64,000 bases of DNA from Antedon bifida (taxonomy: Eukaryota; Echinodermata; Crinoidea; Comatulida; Antedonidae). The notes under the pieces were generated by a model. It was not told where the DNA came from. It made no database searches and was given only the letters and a program-made list of their open reading frames with translations. Below are positions 9,377 to 20,270 of the stretch, one piece after another. The position numbers and the translations under genes were made by a program. Position 1 is the stretch's first letter, and every line of letters begins with the position of its first letter. The stretch is from contig OY727094.1 in NCBI GenBank assembly GCA_963402885.1, positions 21,640,501 to 21,704,500 of the forward strand, read 5' to 3'.

Positions 9377-9930
9377 AACAGACTACATAGCAGTATCAAC
9401 AGTAAGGTACGCAGAATTTCAAAGTTGCACAGCCAAAGAACTAAATGAACTGCACAGCATGTTCTTCAAGTAAAGGGATGACCAGACACAAAAGAAGAGA
9501 CATCACATGCAATCAGGCAATACTGGACCGCAAGGGATGAACTTTTAGTCGCAGATGGAATAGTATACAAAGGAATGCATATTGTCGTTCCACCGAGCAT
9601 GAGATCAAATCATGCTCAACCAAATACATTCATCCCATCAGGGCATAGTCAAATGCAAACTGTATTGACTAATAATAATAGCCTGCTATACTCATCTGCA
9701 GAGTTTACCCAATTCGCAAAGACTACGATATACAGCACACCCGACAGCACAGCACTTCTTTGCCATAGTACCCACAGTCAAACGGTGAGGTAGAGAGAGC
9801 TGTACAGACAGTGAAACGACTATGGAAGAAAAGCAATGACAAAGATCTAGCTTTGCTAGATTACATAACACCAATTGCAAAAATCCAATGAAATGTATCT
9901 GGTGTTATAACCAAGCTGACATTGGGCATG
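9377..9930 (+). pseudogene. Ty3/gypsy integrase remnants
   Basis: Short pieces in changing frames: TAKELNELHSMFFK (about 9427-9470), then YWTARDELLVADGIVYKGM and HIVVPPSMRSNHAQ (9519-9622), the region before the integrase zinc finger, followed by a jump to FAQFAKDY-like coding (9700-9730) and SNGEVERAVQTVKRLW-like coding (about 9775-9830), which holds the third catalytic residue (E) of the DDE core. Most of the catalytic core is deleted. The element fades out by about 9930. Confidence 0.75.
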
Positions 9931-10035
9931 CACAGAAATTATGGTCATGCCTTCCTACTGACTTTTTTTGATAATCTGGACTCTGGGTCCTCTTCTTCTT
10001 TGTGGTATAATTGTTTCTTAGCGACTATAGCCGAT

Positions 10036-10075
10036 CAGGGGCGGATCTAAGATTTTGTGAAAGGGGGCGTAACTG
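10036..10075 (+). repeat. Solo end of a CAGGGGCGGAT-type (hAT-like) element
   Basis: CAGGGGCGGATCTAAGATTT matches the terminal repeat of the element at 30614-31799 (CAGGGGCGGATCCAG) and the reverse-oriented end at 37092-37116. No partner end was found before 11160. From 10080 to 10440 three GGAAATGGCNCTCTC-like words recur without a clean period. Confidence 0.5.
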
Positions 10076-10654
10076 TAGATAGTCCACACCGATTTTGAAA
10101 TATAACACCTAGATGGTCGGAAATGGCACTCTCACGTTATTATAAATGTATTAAAAATTGATATTTTAAATATGAAAACTGAGGTACTAGCCTATTAAAT
10201 GGTGACATTCCCCATAGGCCTATTCTATTTTGAGTAAATGCGTCACAACAGTTTTGCGCAAGTCAGGGTTTGCATATGGCGGAAAAAGTTGCTTGTTCAG
10301 GGCTGTCAACAGGACCTGTGGCAAAGCGAACTTTGTTAAATGACGCACCAGATGGCCGGAAATGGTTCTCTCGCGCATAAAATTCATGAAAAATGGCACC
10401 TCTAATTTGCAGGAAAAGACACTCTCATATGTAGCATGCTACCAATGAGCAAAACGATCATACTTTTTCCCTCCAATAAACACACGTGACTAATTGAAGG
10501 ACGATATAACATTTTGTTGCAGATTTCTTTTACTCACTATTTAGTTTTAATTGCATTGCGAGTTGCAAGTTCAATGCGAACATACATCTAGGGGAAGTCC
10601 CGAAAAAAGCGCAAAATGTAATGCTTATTATAGCTCAATATTTATTTACATCAA

Positions 10655-10810
10655 TTTGTTTATTTTATTTATTTCAACAATATTTTACGAAGGTGGTCCA
10701 TCCAGCCGAAGCTGATCATTAGGGACCCTCACAGAAATACATCATGACAAGACATAAACATGTAACAATAAAAATTGTTGAGGAAATTAAATATATAAAT
10801 ATAAATAGGT
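10655..10810 (-). repeat. LINE/SINE-like 3' tail (probable)
   Basis: TTTATTTTATTTATTTCAAC, AAGCTGATCATTAGGGACCC and an A/T-rich flank look like the reverse complement of a polyadenylated retroelement tail (AATAAATAAAATAAA). A comparable tail is seen at 41461-41879. No coding sequence is attached. Confidence 0.35.
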
Positions 10811-12169
10811 ATTGATACATTGGTTGGGTGGCCTAGAAAAGAATCGGTTGCTATAATGTATACTAACAGTACACAGTTACCACAGTTAGTGTACTATATA
10901 TTATTATTAACATATCCTCTACTATGATGATGATACACTATACATGTATTTACTAGTAAAGTAACATGTAAAACCATGTTACATAGTAGGTCTAAGATCA
11001 TTTCTAAATACTACACCTACGGTACTTAGTAATTCTACTTGTTGTAACTTGTATTTGAACATGTGAATTACCAAAATAAATGGGCTCATAATGCTGGACA
11101 AAACAAACAAATCTGGATTTGCAAACCTATGATATGAAACTCAGATATTGGTATGGAAAGTTAGGCCCTGTAACGCCAAATGAAGTGACATTGCCAAATG
11201 AGGTTCGCGTGGTCTGTATCGCACAAGGCTAGGTCACTTAATTTGGCAGCACGTTTCTGGCGAGCTAATCGTGTTATTAAATATTGATATTATTTATTTC
11301 CAAATAAACACAAACCTAAAATTATTATCCTGAGTATTTCTAACCTAATAATTTTACTCATTGTATGAAATTAAACCATTATAACTGAAACATACGACGA
11401 AAATTTACGATTTTAGTGTAAAAAAACGAAAGGCACTGTCATCGAAAAATATAGAAAACTCGACATGCATGATGGGAAGCCTACCGACCCCTTTCTAAGC
11501 AGCGGGAAAAGAAGACTACTCGTTTTAACGCCAAAGGGAAGTGTCTGAAGTCACGTCTGCATGTTATGCGGACATGGTCTGCGACAATTTGCTTTGGCGC
11601 TAAAACGTTTGAGTTATGGGACGCCATTTTTGTCGGTACATTATTCTCGTTATTATTTTGTTCGTTTTTATGAATTTCTATGTTTATGTTTTCAAATTAA
11701 AATGATTATTCGTTGAATATGAATGTATCCCGTTATTCTATTAATTATTATATATATTTTTGTTTAACATTGCTTAACTATACAGTTTTTTAACATTTTA
11801 GTTTCATTTTTAATCGATTCCGTTTTTTTTATATGTATAATATTATTTATGTTTTTTATTTATAAGTTCTTTAAGAATATGAGTTACATGATCACATTTT
11901 TGTCACTTATTATACCTACAGTATAACATTATATTTACTTTGATGTCTGAAACATTAAAACATAAATTCGCAATAATGGCGAACCAAAGTCGCAAATTGT
12001 TAGTTAGATATTCGTTATAAATTTTATCATCTCATTTGTTACACGTGTGTGTGTGTGACCTATAATAAATAAATAAGGAATGGCAGGCCTACAGGTAGGC
12101 CTACGTTGAGGGAAAATTCATCAAATTTTTTCTTTAAAACAATAACTCATAAGGTCGGAAACATTTAGA

Positions 12170-13030
12170 ACATAAATAGATAATGGAACCAAATTTTGCA
12201 ATAAAGATGAGATATTGCGTTGTTCTCTTTTGTTATCAATCTTTTCATGTCATGTACCGTAATAGAAGGTAACAGTTGAACATGCATCACAATAAATAAA
12301 TAATGGTAGCTAATAATTCAGCATTTTTATCAAGTTTTAACAATCTTTGATGTCGGAAACATTCCCAATAATAGAGACTAATTTTGCAATATGTTAGATA
12401 CAGTTGGTACTTTTTACCTTGATGTCGGGAACATTTGAACATAATTGTGCAATGAAGTCGTGTCATCTTGTTCATATGGTGTGGGAAAAAACTTTGGATA
12501 GGATATGGGGTGAGCGAAATTCTAAGCAAGCTAAATACATGATACTAATTTTGAGGTTGGAAAAAGCATGTGAATTTGCAAATAATTGAACCTAATTTTG
12601 CAATGAAGTCGTCATCTCATTTGTTCATATCGATGTGAGAAAAAGTTTGGATGGGAATGTGGTGAGCGAAATTCTAAGCAAGCTAAATACATGATACTAG
12701 TTATTTTAAGGTTGGGAACACAACGTGAATTCGCAAATAATTGAACGTAATTTTGCATAAAGTCGTCATCTCGTTTGTTCATATTACGATGTGGGAAAAA
12801 AGTTTTGAAGCAAGTATTACTTCGAAGTCGGGAACAACCTTAAATTCGCAATAATGCAATGGAACCTAATTTTGCAATGAAGTCCATCACCTTGTTTGTT
12901 CATACGATGTCGGAAACACGTTTGGAGGGGTGGACGAAATTCTAGGAAGCTAAATACAGTTAGTTATAGCACTAATTATTTTGAGGTCGGGAATATTAGA
13001 ATTTATACTTAAATGGAACCTAATTTTGCA
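12170..13030. repeat. ~150-bp tandem repeat, about six diverged units
   Basis: The word GAACCTAATTTTGCAATGAAG recurs in variant form near 12186, 12438, 12588, 12743, 12862 and 13016, giving steps of about 150-155 bp in the centre (one short step of ~119). Each unit also has GATGTCGGGAACA, a GTGGGAAAAA block and, in the middle units, GAGCGAAATTCTAAGCAAGC. Two weaker units extend leftward. The repeat is non-coding; ORFs across it are chance. Confidence 0.75.
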
Positions 13031-14535
13031 ATGGAGATTGCATGCGTTATTTTCATCTCGGTTGTTCGTTCCATCCATACGTCGTACATAATGTGGAACA
13101 TGCATGCACTGTTATACTTTGTGGGGTGATGAGAGTGGGATGCTAGTGTAATCAAGTTAATATATTATTTATTGACATACAGTAATTTAATTAGCTATAT
13201 CGATGGAATAGTAGATTAGGCCTATATTTTTACACATTTGCAGTCTGAATAAATCAGCATTAAATAAGCCAGTGGGTAAATCTTTATGGAATTCATTTAA
13301 AAGCAATATGCTATATAACATTGAATGTGAAACATATAACAATAAAGAAACAAGTATAGAAAAATGGGTAGCCTTAAGAATTACTATTATGCTAATATAA
13401 TTTCTAATTTGCTACGATTATCAGAAAAGGAATTCACTGTGATACGAGTTACAGGTTGTACTGATCTGATTTTATTTCGTTTCATCTTGTATATAAATAC
13501 ATTGTATAATCCGGGTTGTAAAATGAAAACAAACAAATGAAAATCTCACAAATTCTTTATGTGTAAAATATTTTAAAACGAGATATAAATGATAATGATG
13601 ATCATTGTCAAGTGTATAGAAAAATATAAGAACATTAATGAAAATAGGAGGTAATACGGAATTCATAAATGTAAAAATGTTACAGATGAATTGTAACGAC
13701 ATTGGGAATTAACAAATGTGTTAAATAATATGATTTTATGTAATGACATGAGATAATATGACTGGAATAAAAGTGGTGTTTGCGCCACAAAAGAGAAAAA
13801 AAAAAAGCGATGGAATGGTGGGTACGAAATCCATGATAATTTAGCTACTTATCTGAAATAAATTCGACGGGAACCTGATTTCACAAGAGGACCTCTTATA
13901 TGAGTTTGTGAGGACTCCGTTTATAGAGGACATCTTTATATCTGTTCTAAAGACTCCTTAATATCAGTTCTAGAATTAACCTTAATATCAGTTCTTTTCT
14001 AATGAAGAATCTGGGCAATTTACAATCAAGCAACAACACCACATAATTCTACGTGAATTCTACTGTACATGAACTAGCCTTAATACCGCCTGATTACGGT
14101 ATATAGGCCCACAGTATTATTAGCTTCTACAGATATTTAAAAAAATGAAAATATTAAATTGGCTTCGTCGAAATGTTGTACCTTGATAGACAGACCCCCA
14201 AGCAGACAGCCCACATTACAGACAATCTGCACTGCAGCACAATCTGTTGGTTTCAACTGTACACGCGGTGATTCAACTAAAAGCAGTAAAAAGATTTTGG
14301 CACACAAGGCGTATCATATAATTTGCGGACCATGACCGAAGCACTTCCGCTTCGATCTATTCGACAAAAATCAAAAAAGGATAACTATTTTCTGCTTTAT
14401 ATTTAATTTAATGTAATGGTGATCTAATAACAGGCGTAACAACACATAATACATATTGTAGTTAAATACTGGCTTAAATATGTTTGTTTTATATAAAACT
14501 GTATTTTAAAAAATGACAATAGAACTTAATTTTGC
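13031..14535. other. Non-coding interior of the large TIR element
   Basis: A/T-rich sequence with no ORF I can support and no second repeat layer. A short CTTAATATCAGTTCTA-type word repeats near 13958 and 13980. Confidence 0.4.
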
Positions 14536-14805
14536 AATAGTACCTAATTTGGCGCCTTAGACGCCAAATTAAGTGCGGTACCTCATTTGGCAGTGGTACC
14601 TCATTTGGCGTGACAGGCCCACCCTCACTAACTCAAAGCAGGGATGAAATTCACCTTACTACTGTGAACGGTGTTGTGGAGCCTACCTATATGACAGCCT
14701 GATCAGCGTGCCTGGGCCTCTAAGCTTAGATGTGTTGACCAAACCATCACGCTGGATTATCAAACGCAAGTACGGATGTCCTGTTATTATAGTAATCATA
14801 GAGTG

Positions 14806-14935
14806 TTGACAAAGTGCGAGGCAAGCGAGGCACGCCAAATATTTGTGCGAGGCATCATTTTATCATTTCCAAAAGTGCGAGGCATGCCAGGCATATAGTT
14901 TACAATTTCAAAAGGTGCGAGGCATATCTTAACGT
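14806..14935. repeat. Short direct repeats of (A)GTGCGAGGCA
   Basis: AGTGCGAGGCA and close variants occur four times (near 14813, 14854, 14875 and 14917), mixed with GGCACGCC/GGCATGCC words and TCATTTCCAAAA/CAATTTCAAAA spacers. A short ORF over it is composed of the repeat. Confidence 0.55.
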
Positions 14936-15329
14936 GCTAGATTCGTGTATACACTCATCATGTTGTTTATTTTTATGTAACGATTGTTTTTTCATTCAAG
15001 TCATATCGTGTCAAATTTTACTTTTACAAAAGTGCCCAAACTACGGTTCAAAAATCTGAACGACAGTCTTCAACTTTCGATAAACAATAATTGTTATAGC
15101 GACACACTCATCAAATGTTTGTTGGCATTTCGAGCGTGTTCACTTTACAATTAATTTAACATGTCTCTCGAACATAGCAGAGTGAAAATAATATTTTGTC
15201 GCACCCCTGCGCCTAGATCCGGTAGACCCGAGAGATGGAAAATCCCTCTTTACTATTTAGCAGGTAGCGGAATGATTCAGCCCTAAGCTCAGAGGATTGT
15301 GGTGCATTCCCCTCCTATAGCACGTGGTT

Positions 15330-15569
15330 TCAGCAGCAACGCACATACTTCTCTCTGAGCGGCGTGCCAAAGACATTTTTGACATTCCATTCTCTAGGAA
15401 CAACACGTGTACCTCTCTCGCAAATAAGGTGAACAGCGATTGCCAGGACAAGTTCAATAACTGGCGGTGAATAAAAGGTAACGGATATGCCGATCCAATA
15501 ACATGCCGCAAAGAAAAAAATTGCGACAGAATTCTGGAGCGCGTGTGAAAAAAGACTTACGTCCGACAA
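15330..15569 (-). other. Unrecognised 79-codon minus-strand ORF, hydrophobic
   Basis: The frame begins MSDVSLFSHALQNSVAIFFF and has two hydrophobic stretches (about residues 11-31 and 36-50), then RGTRVVPREWNVKNVFGTPL. I do not recognise it. Just inside its 5' edge the minus strand reads TCGGACGTAAGT, a good splice-donor match, so the frame could partly be intron. The local base composition is richer in CG than the neighbours. It may be a decayed host exon, a TE piece or chance. From 15570 to 15935 I see nothing. Confidence 0.2.
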
Positions 15570-15934
15570 TTGTAATACTAGGCCTAAAATTAAACTTTAG
15601 CTAATATGCTTAGCCCTAACCTAGATAAGAGGCCTATGTAGAAAATAATTTAATCAATTTTGATATAATAATAATTGGTGTAATATTTAATAATGATACA
15701 CTATTCCTGTTTTAGTAAGCTAGGTATATTACCGTAACGATTTTTATTTATTGTTGTCCTTGTACTGTACGTACTAATAAACCTGGCGCTAGTTTCCTTC
15801 GCTTGTATTTTTACTCCAAATTTGATAACTAACTTTATCGTGTGAATAACCACACCTTAGAAGTATACCTCATGAGTACTTTAATGAAAGAATCACATAA
15901 AAAGTAACAAATAAATCCCTAAATTAATGATTTT

Positions 15935-16545
15935 ACAGGCGTGTTGCATGATTAAATCTTGTATGGCCAAAGGGCATTTTTGGGCTACTGTCTGGGGCAA
16001 CTTACAGGATAAAGTTGCTGTCAACGGTATTCGTATATCCCAAAAGATAATAGTTACAATGTAAAAGGAATCTGCCGTGTAACTCTTTGCATGATTGGCA
16101 ACTGGCATTTTTGGGCTACTGTCTGGGGCAACTTACAGGATAAAGTTGCCAATGGTATTTTTGTGCAATGTGTAACAGTTACAATGTAAAAGGAATTAGC
16201 CGTGTGGCTCTTGACATGAATAACACCATTTTTGAATGGTCACTTGGGGCTACTGTTTCGGGCAACTTACAGGATAAAGTTGCTGTCATTGCTGTTTTAA
16301 CATTCTATACACATATGCGGACAATGTCCAACGACTTTCATCCGTGTGGCTTTTCACATGATTAAATCCATTTTTACCCCCCTATTTGGTGTCCCCAGGG
16401 AAAATTTACAGGATATGACCCGGCAGCAATATTGATTATTGAATCTTAGCCATATATCTACATAATCAGCCCATCAGACCTTTTGTGGCTTTTCACATGA
16501 ATAAATTCTCTGGGCGCCCGGTCTACATTTACCTGAACCCATTTT
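15935..16545. repeat. ~133-bp tandem repeat, about four units
   Basis: The block GGGCTACTGTCTGGGGCAAC, then TTACAGGATAAAGTTGC, recurs at about 15982, 16114 and 16247 (steps of 132-133 bp), with a diverged fourth unit near 16395. Each unit also carries CACATGATTAAAT or a variant (GCATGATTGGC, GACATGAATAAC). The array directly abuts the LINE RT at about 16558. Confidence 0.8.
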
Positions 16546-16557
16546 TACAGATTATTT

Positions 16558-18120
16558 CAATATTTTTTGTACGCCTAAAGAAGTAGCTAAGCTGATTAAA
16601 GCTTCTAATTTCAAATGTGCTACTGGACATGATGGTATAGCCGGCATGATGGTCTACTCTACAATATTATCTTTCTCGAATGTTTAACAATTGTATTAGT
16701 AATGGCCACATCCCATCTATTTTTAAATTACCAAATATTGTCCCTGTTTTTAACGAAGGAGATGCTTCATCTCCTTCAAATTACAGACCCATCTCTTTAT
16801 TAAGTAACATTTTTGAAAAACATTTATAATTGTCTACTAGATAATCTTGAACTAAAGGGAGGGTTAAGTAATGAGCAATATGGTTTTTAGAAGCGGAGAT
16901 CGACGGTCTCAGCTTTATTAAGTGTTGTCCATGACTATCACAAACACCTGGAGACTTCTCGTGAAGTTGCATGTACTTTTTTTGATCTGCGTAAAGCCTT
17001 CGACTCTGTTCCTTTTCAATCCATGTCCATCATTTTTTAAAGTTAGAAATTAATCCTGTACTCGTCAATTTGTTATGTTCCTATTTTGAAAATAGGTACC
17101 AACACGTAATATTTGATGGATGTCATTCCGAATGGACCCCTATTATCTCTGGTGTACCTCAGGGCTCAAACCTAGGTCCCTTACTTTTTCTAATTTACCC
17201 TTTTCAACACATTCTAAGATTACTCTATTTGCTGACGACATGTTATGTCCTCCTCTACATTTAGCAACAGCGTATCAACGATATTCAGAATGACATCGAT
17301 ATAATTGCTACATGGGTCTCTAAACGAAATCTCACTTTAAATATTTCTAAGACCAAATACCTACAGATCTCTCGAAAAGTAAGTAAATCTGTAAATGTTT
17401 TCTTTATTAATAATAATATGTTAGGCCTAATCGAAAAATTTTCCATTTTTAAATATCTTGACATGTACATTCAGGAAGATCTGGCCTGGAACCACCATAT
17501 CCACATTGTTACTAAGCAGGCGAAAAAAATTACTGGGTTTTATTTACAGACAATTCTATTCTGTCTGTGACTCGCACACTTGCCCTTATTCGCCTGCGTT
17601 TAGAATATCCATGTCAAGTGTTTGATCTTTCTTACAATATTCACTCTAATAATAGGCCTAGACTATACTAGAACGAGTTCAAAAATTTGCGTTGAAAATA
17701 ATTTGCAAAGCATGGAAAACACCTTATGTCTCTCTGTTTGAGGACTAATTTATTATCTCTAAAAGAACTTCGTTCATATTTAAAAGTGTTAACATTTTTC
17801 CGTTTTGTTCGATTTATTCATTTTATTCATCCTAATATCTTAGTTCAACCAGAACGTCGATCTGCACGTTTCCACCACTCAGAAACATTTTTTCTTCCGT
17901 TTGCTCGCACACAGGCATTTAAATCATCATAGGCCTACTATCCCTCTGTTATTTCACTTTTGAACACATTACCTCAATCTGTGTGATTTACAAACCATTT
18001 TATCATTTAAAATTAACTTTTCGATTTATCTTAAGCACATTTAGTGAATTTGTTTTCTTTTACTGTTTTTCTGTATTAATTTAAGATACCGTAGTTAGGG
18101 GGAGGCCGCTTAATTAGCCA
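16558..18120 (+). pseudogene. LINE reverse transcriptase (CR1/Jockey-like), multiply broken
   Basis: In order across changing frames: EVAKLIKASNFKCATGHDGI (about 16578-16637), NYRPISLLSNIFEK (about 16780-16822), FDLRKAFDSV-like coding (about 16980-17010, motif A), SGVPQGSNLGPLLFLIY (about 17149-17200, motif B), LFADDM (about 17226-17245, catalytic box C), WVSKRNLTLNISKTKYL (about 17312-17362), FKYLDMYIQEDLAWNHHIHI (about 17448-17508), and a C-terminal part ending RSARFHHSETFFLPFARTQA. The FADD box is intact; at least five frame changes or stops are not. The 3' part after 17935 is non-coding and ends about 18120. The endonuclease is absent. Clade assignment is provisional. Confidence 0.85.
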
Positions 18121-18142
18121 CTGCACTAGCCTTAACGGCTAT

Positions 18143-18415
18143 TTGACTATCTGGCTTCTCCGGGAGACGGGTCTCCGAATTGTCATAAAAAAAGTAGAAC
18201 ACAATGGAAAGAAATATCGCAGAAACAGAAAAGATCTCAAAACAGCAACAAATGCAGCAAACAGATACCACGAACCAGACCTTACATATGATCGATTACA
18301 ACACCCATACAACAACCATTGGGACGAAAGCATCACATCACCCGAAGTAACCATTCCCAAACAGAAAACACAAACCAAGGCTAAACCTGATACCACCAAA
18401 CCACCAACTTACTAA
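18143..18415 (+). pseudogene. Ty3/gypsy pol extreme C-terminus (probable)
   Basis: The frame reads KVEHNGKKYRRNRKDLKTAT, then TYDRLQHPYNNHWDESITSP and a lysine/threonine-rich end. A basic (Y/V)RRNRK(D/H)L motif close to the protein end is typical of Ty3/gypsy integrase C-termini, where it follows the SH3-like domain. Only the last ~75 residues remain, directly after the LINE end. The right side is cut by the MITE at 18417, whose flank is the stop codon region. Confidence 0.55.
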
Positions 18416-18416
18416 T

Positions 18417-18858
18417 ACCCCTTTTACACTATCACCGTAACAGCGGTGTAATCCCGCAGTTGTTAGTACACCGGGCCGTCAAACGCCGGTGTTGTGGTTT
18501 TTATTGACTGGTGTAAATGGGAAAATCCAACCACCCCGTTGTGCTCTCCCGTGGGTGAAATAAATCTTAATAAATAGCCACAAAGAAAATGTAACACTAG
18601 ACTACATTCAAAATTAAATAAATTGTGTGTAAATTCGGATTATTATGTTTTGATGAGATTGGTCGATATGTTCCAGTGTTTAAACGTGTAAACCATAGTA
18701 AGTTAAGTTCCACTTGTTCGCTCGCAATAGTGATTTGATTGACAGCACCGGGGTGATGTAATGTAAATGGGCGCAACTCGAGTTCATCTCGCAGTTTTTT
18801 TGGCTAGTGTAAATGGAAATTGCCGTGTTCCTCTCCCAGTCGATAGTGTAAAAAGGGT
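18417..18858. mobile_element. 442-bp MITE with ACCCCTTTTACACTATC ends
   Basis: Left end ACCCCTTTTACACTATC and right end GATAGTGTAAAAAGGGT are inverted repeats with one mismatch. AAT lies on both sides (18414-18416 and 18859-18861), a possible 3-bp target duplication as in PIF/Harbinger-type elements. The interior has several GTGTAAATGG words and CG-rich segments and no transposase. From 18870 to 19080 I see nothing more. Confidence 0.75.
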
Positions 18859-19080
18859 AATATAGACGCACAAGAAAGCCTCCTAATCGGTTGGACTTGT
18901 ATGCACACTAAAAAAAGAAAAAAGGGACTAATTAAAGAACAATTTGCAAGATATAGTTTTATTCATAAAAATAAAACTTTTAAATACATAGTACTGTAGA
19001 AGAACTTTATTGAAACAGTACATACTTTAACAACCTGATATTTTAAGCATTTAAATGACATATTTTGAACATTTCAATAT

Positions 19081-19327
19081 AAAATTTAATGACAAAAAGA
19101 GAGATCGACGTTTCGGTACCATCATAGAACCATTTTCAAGATCAAGTGAATACAAACAATAATAATTATGTGCACTAAGCACCAAAGTTGGTGACAGGAA
19201 ATGCTAATTGAGGGCTAATTAAGTAATTAGCTCCTCCTACTGAGTTAGATAAACAATTTAGCTTTGATGGAATCCGATTGTTTATTGAGTGTAGGTTTTA
19301 TCTCTTTGATCCACAACATCTCCTTAA
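19081..19327 (-). mobile_element. Penelope-like element 3' region
   Basis: On the minus strand the sequence GGTACCGAAACGTCGATCTC follows ATCTTGAAAATGGTTC. A CGAAACGTCG word near a TTGAAAA-rich hairpin is common at the ends of Penelope-like elements. It lies directly downstream of the GIY-YIG fragment (19328-19810). Confidence 0.6.
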
Positions 19328-19810
19328 TTAGGCAATCAAACTTATTGTTACATTTAAGACTCTAAAGTATTCTGAGATATCACCAGTTATGCCATGTTGT
19401 TTTAGGTGATCGCCTATAATACTTTTGTTATGTTCATTAATGCGTTTGTAAAGGTGTCGGCAAGTGTAACCGACATAGTTTGTATCACACAAACCACATT
19501 GAAATTTGTACACAACGCATTGTGAATTAATGATTCTGGGTTTCATTTCTTTAAGTTTTAAGGTGTCACCTATCTTACGACTAGTAAATACTGGTAAAAT
19601 ATCATTTTCAATCTTCGCACTAAGTTGTTTAAGTTGTTTAGTAACCGTGTTACAACAAGTTTGATCCTTGTACGGTAGTACAATCCTAATAGGCTGGGGA
19701 GATTCATCAGTTAGCATATCTTCATTAGTATTATTAGGAGTCACACAAGTATTAATGGATTGGTTGAAAGCCTTAACAATATTACTAATAAGATCTAAAG
19801 GATAATTCAA
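19328..19810 (-). pseudogene. Penelope-like GIY-YIG endonuclease domain
   Basis: The 160-codon frame has a long linker (YPLDLISNIVKAFN ... RIVLPYKDQ), LKEMKPRIINSQCVVYKFQC (about 88-107), then GLCDTNYVGYTCRHLYKRIN and EH, and HLKQHG. V-Y-K-F-x-C ... N-Y-V-G-x-T with downstream R and H are the features of the Penelope GIY-YIG nuclease, which nicks the target. The frame runs C-terminal to the RT piece at 19828-20181 on the same strand, the canonical RT then endonuclease order. It keeps the main motif residues; the break upstream makes the element non-functional. Confidence 0.82.
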
Positions 19811-19827
19811 CTTTTGAAAAATCTTTG

Positions 19828-20181
19828 TTACATTATCAACCTCTGATAGGAAAATGTCATGCGTAGATATATGTGTGTGTGAATTAGATTACGTTTATGT
19901 TTGATATCCACATGGCTATCATAATGTAATAATAAGCCTGTATTAGTGGATTTCTTATATACTTTGGTTTCAAGAGATATATCGTTTTTTGAGATAGTCA
20001 TACCTAAAAAATTTATTGAGTTATCTCTAGCAATTTCCATTGTAAAATCAATGGCATTGTGTGAATTGTTCAAAGTGTTCCAAAAATTCTGTGCTGAAAC
20101 CTGGCTTGGCATGAATACGATTGTGAACAAATTGAGAAAAGGAGATGTTCGATATTTATGGGTTGCGCCCTCTATAAACAT
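19828..20181 (-). pseudogene. Penelope-like reverse transcriptase, C-terminal part
   Basis: The frame contains FWNTLNNSHNAIDFTMEIAR, DNSINFLGMTISKNDI, KVYKKSTNTGLLLHYDSHVD and KHKRNLI. The F(L/W)..LN..H..I.FT.E....... FL(D/G) ... YRKPT.T ... S.H....K block is the region right after the YxDD box in Penelope RTs. Everything upstream (including the catalytic box) is missing: to the right lies a TIR element at 20271. The frame changes before the endonuclease. Confidence 0.82.
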
Positions 20182-20270
20182 ATATATCAGTTTTATCAGT
20201 TTTGTTTGTTGTTAATAAACTTCTCTTACAACACGACGATCATCATCATGTGCTTCCATAATACATTATA

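Larger units (their letters stand above)
11163..14624. mobile_element. Large non-coding element with GCCAAAT-rich inverted ends
   Basis: The left end reads GGCCCTGTAACGCCAAATGA, then a second GCCAAATGAGGT and a TTAATTTGGC. The right end (14536-14624) reads as its inverted counterpart: GGCGCC, CGCCAAATTAAG, CTCATTTGGCA, CTCATTTGGCGTGACAGGCC. The two ends pair as imperfect inverted repeats of about 90 bp built from several GCCAAAT units. About 3.46 kb lies between; I find no transposase or other convincing ORF. A tandem array (12170-13030) fills part of the interior. No target duplication could be fixed, so the exact ends and superfamily are unknown. Confidence 0.6.

Noticed and set aside
12287..12589. 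Short ORFs on both strands within the 150-bp tandem repeat
   Set aside because: They are not kept between repeat units and have no family match.
14814..15059. 81-codon ORF rich in ARH motifs
   Set aside because: It is produced by the GTGCGAGGCA repeats.
15935..16545. CRISPR-like array
   Set aside because: Units are 133 bp of continuous similarity with no short repeat/unique spacer pattern, and the context is eukaryotic.
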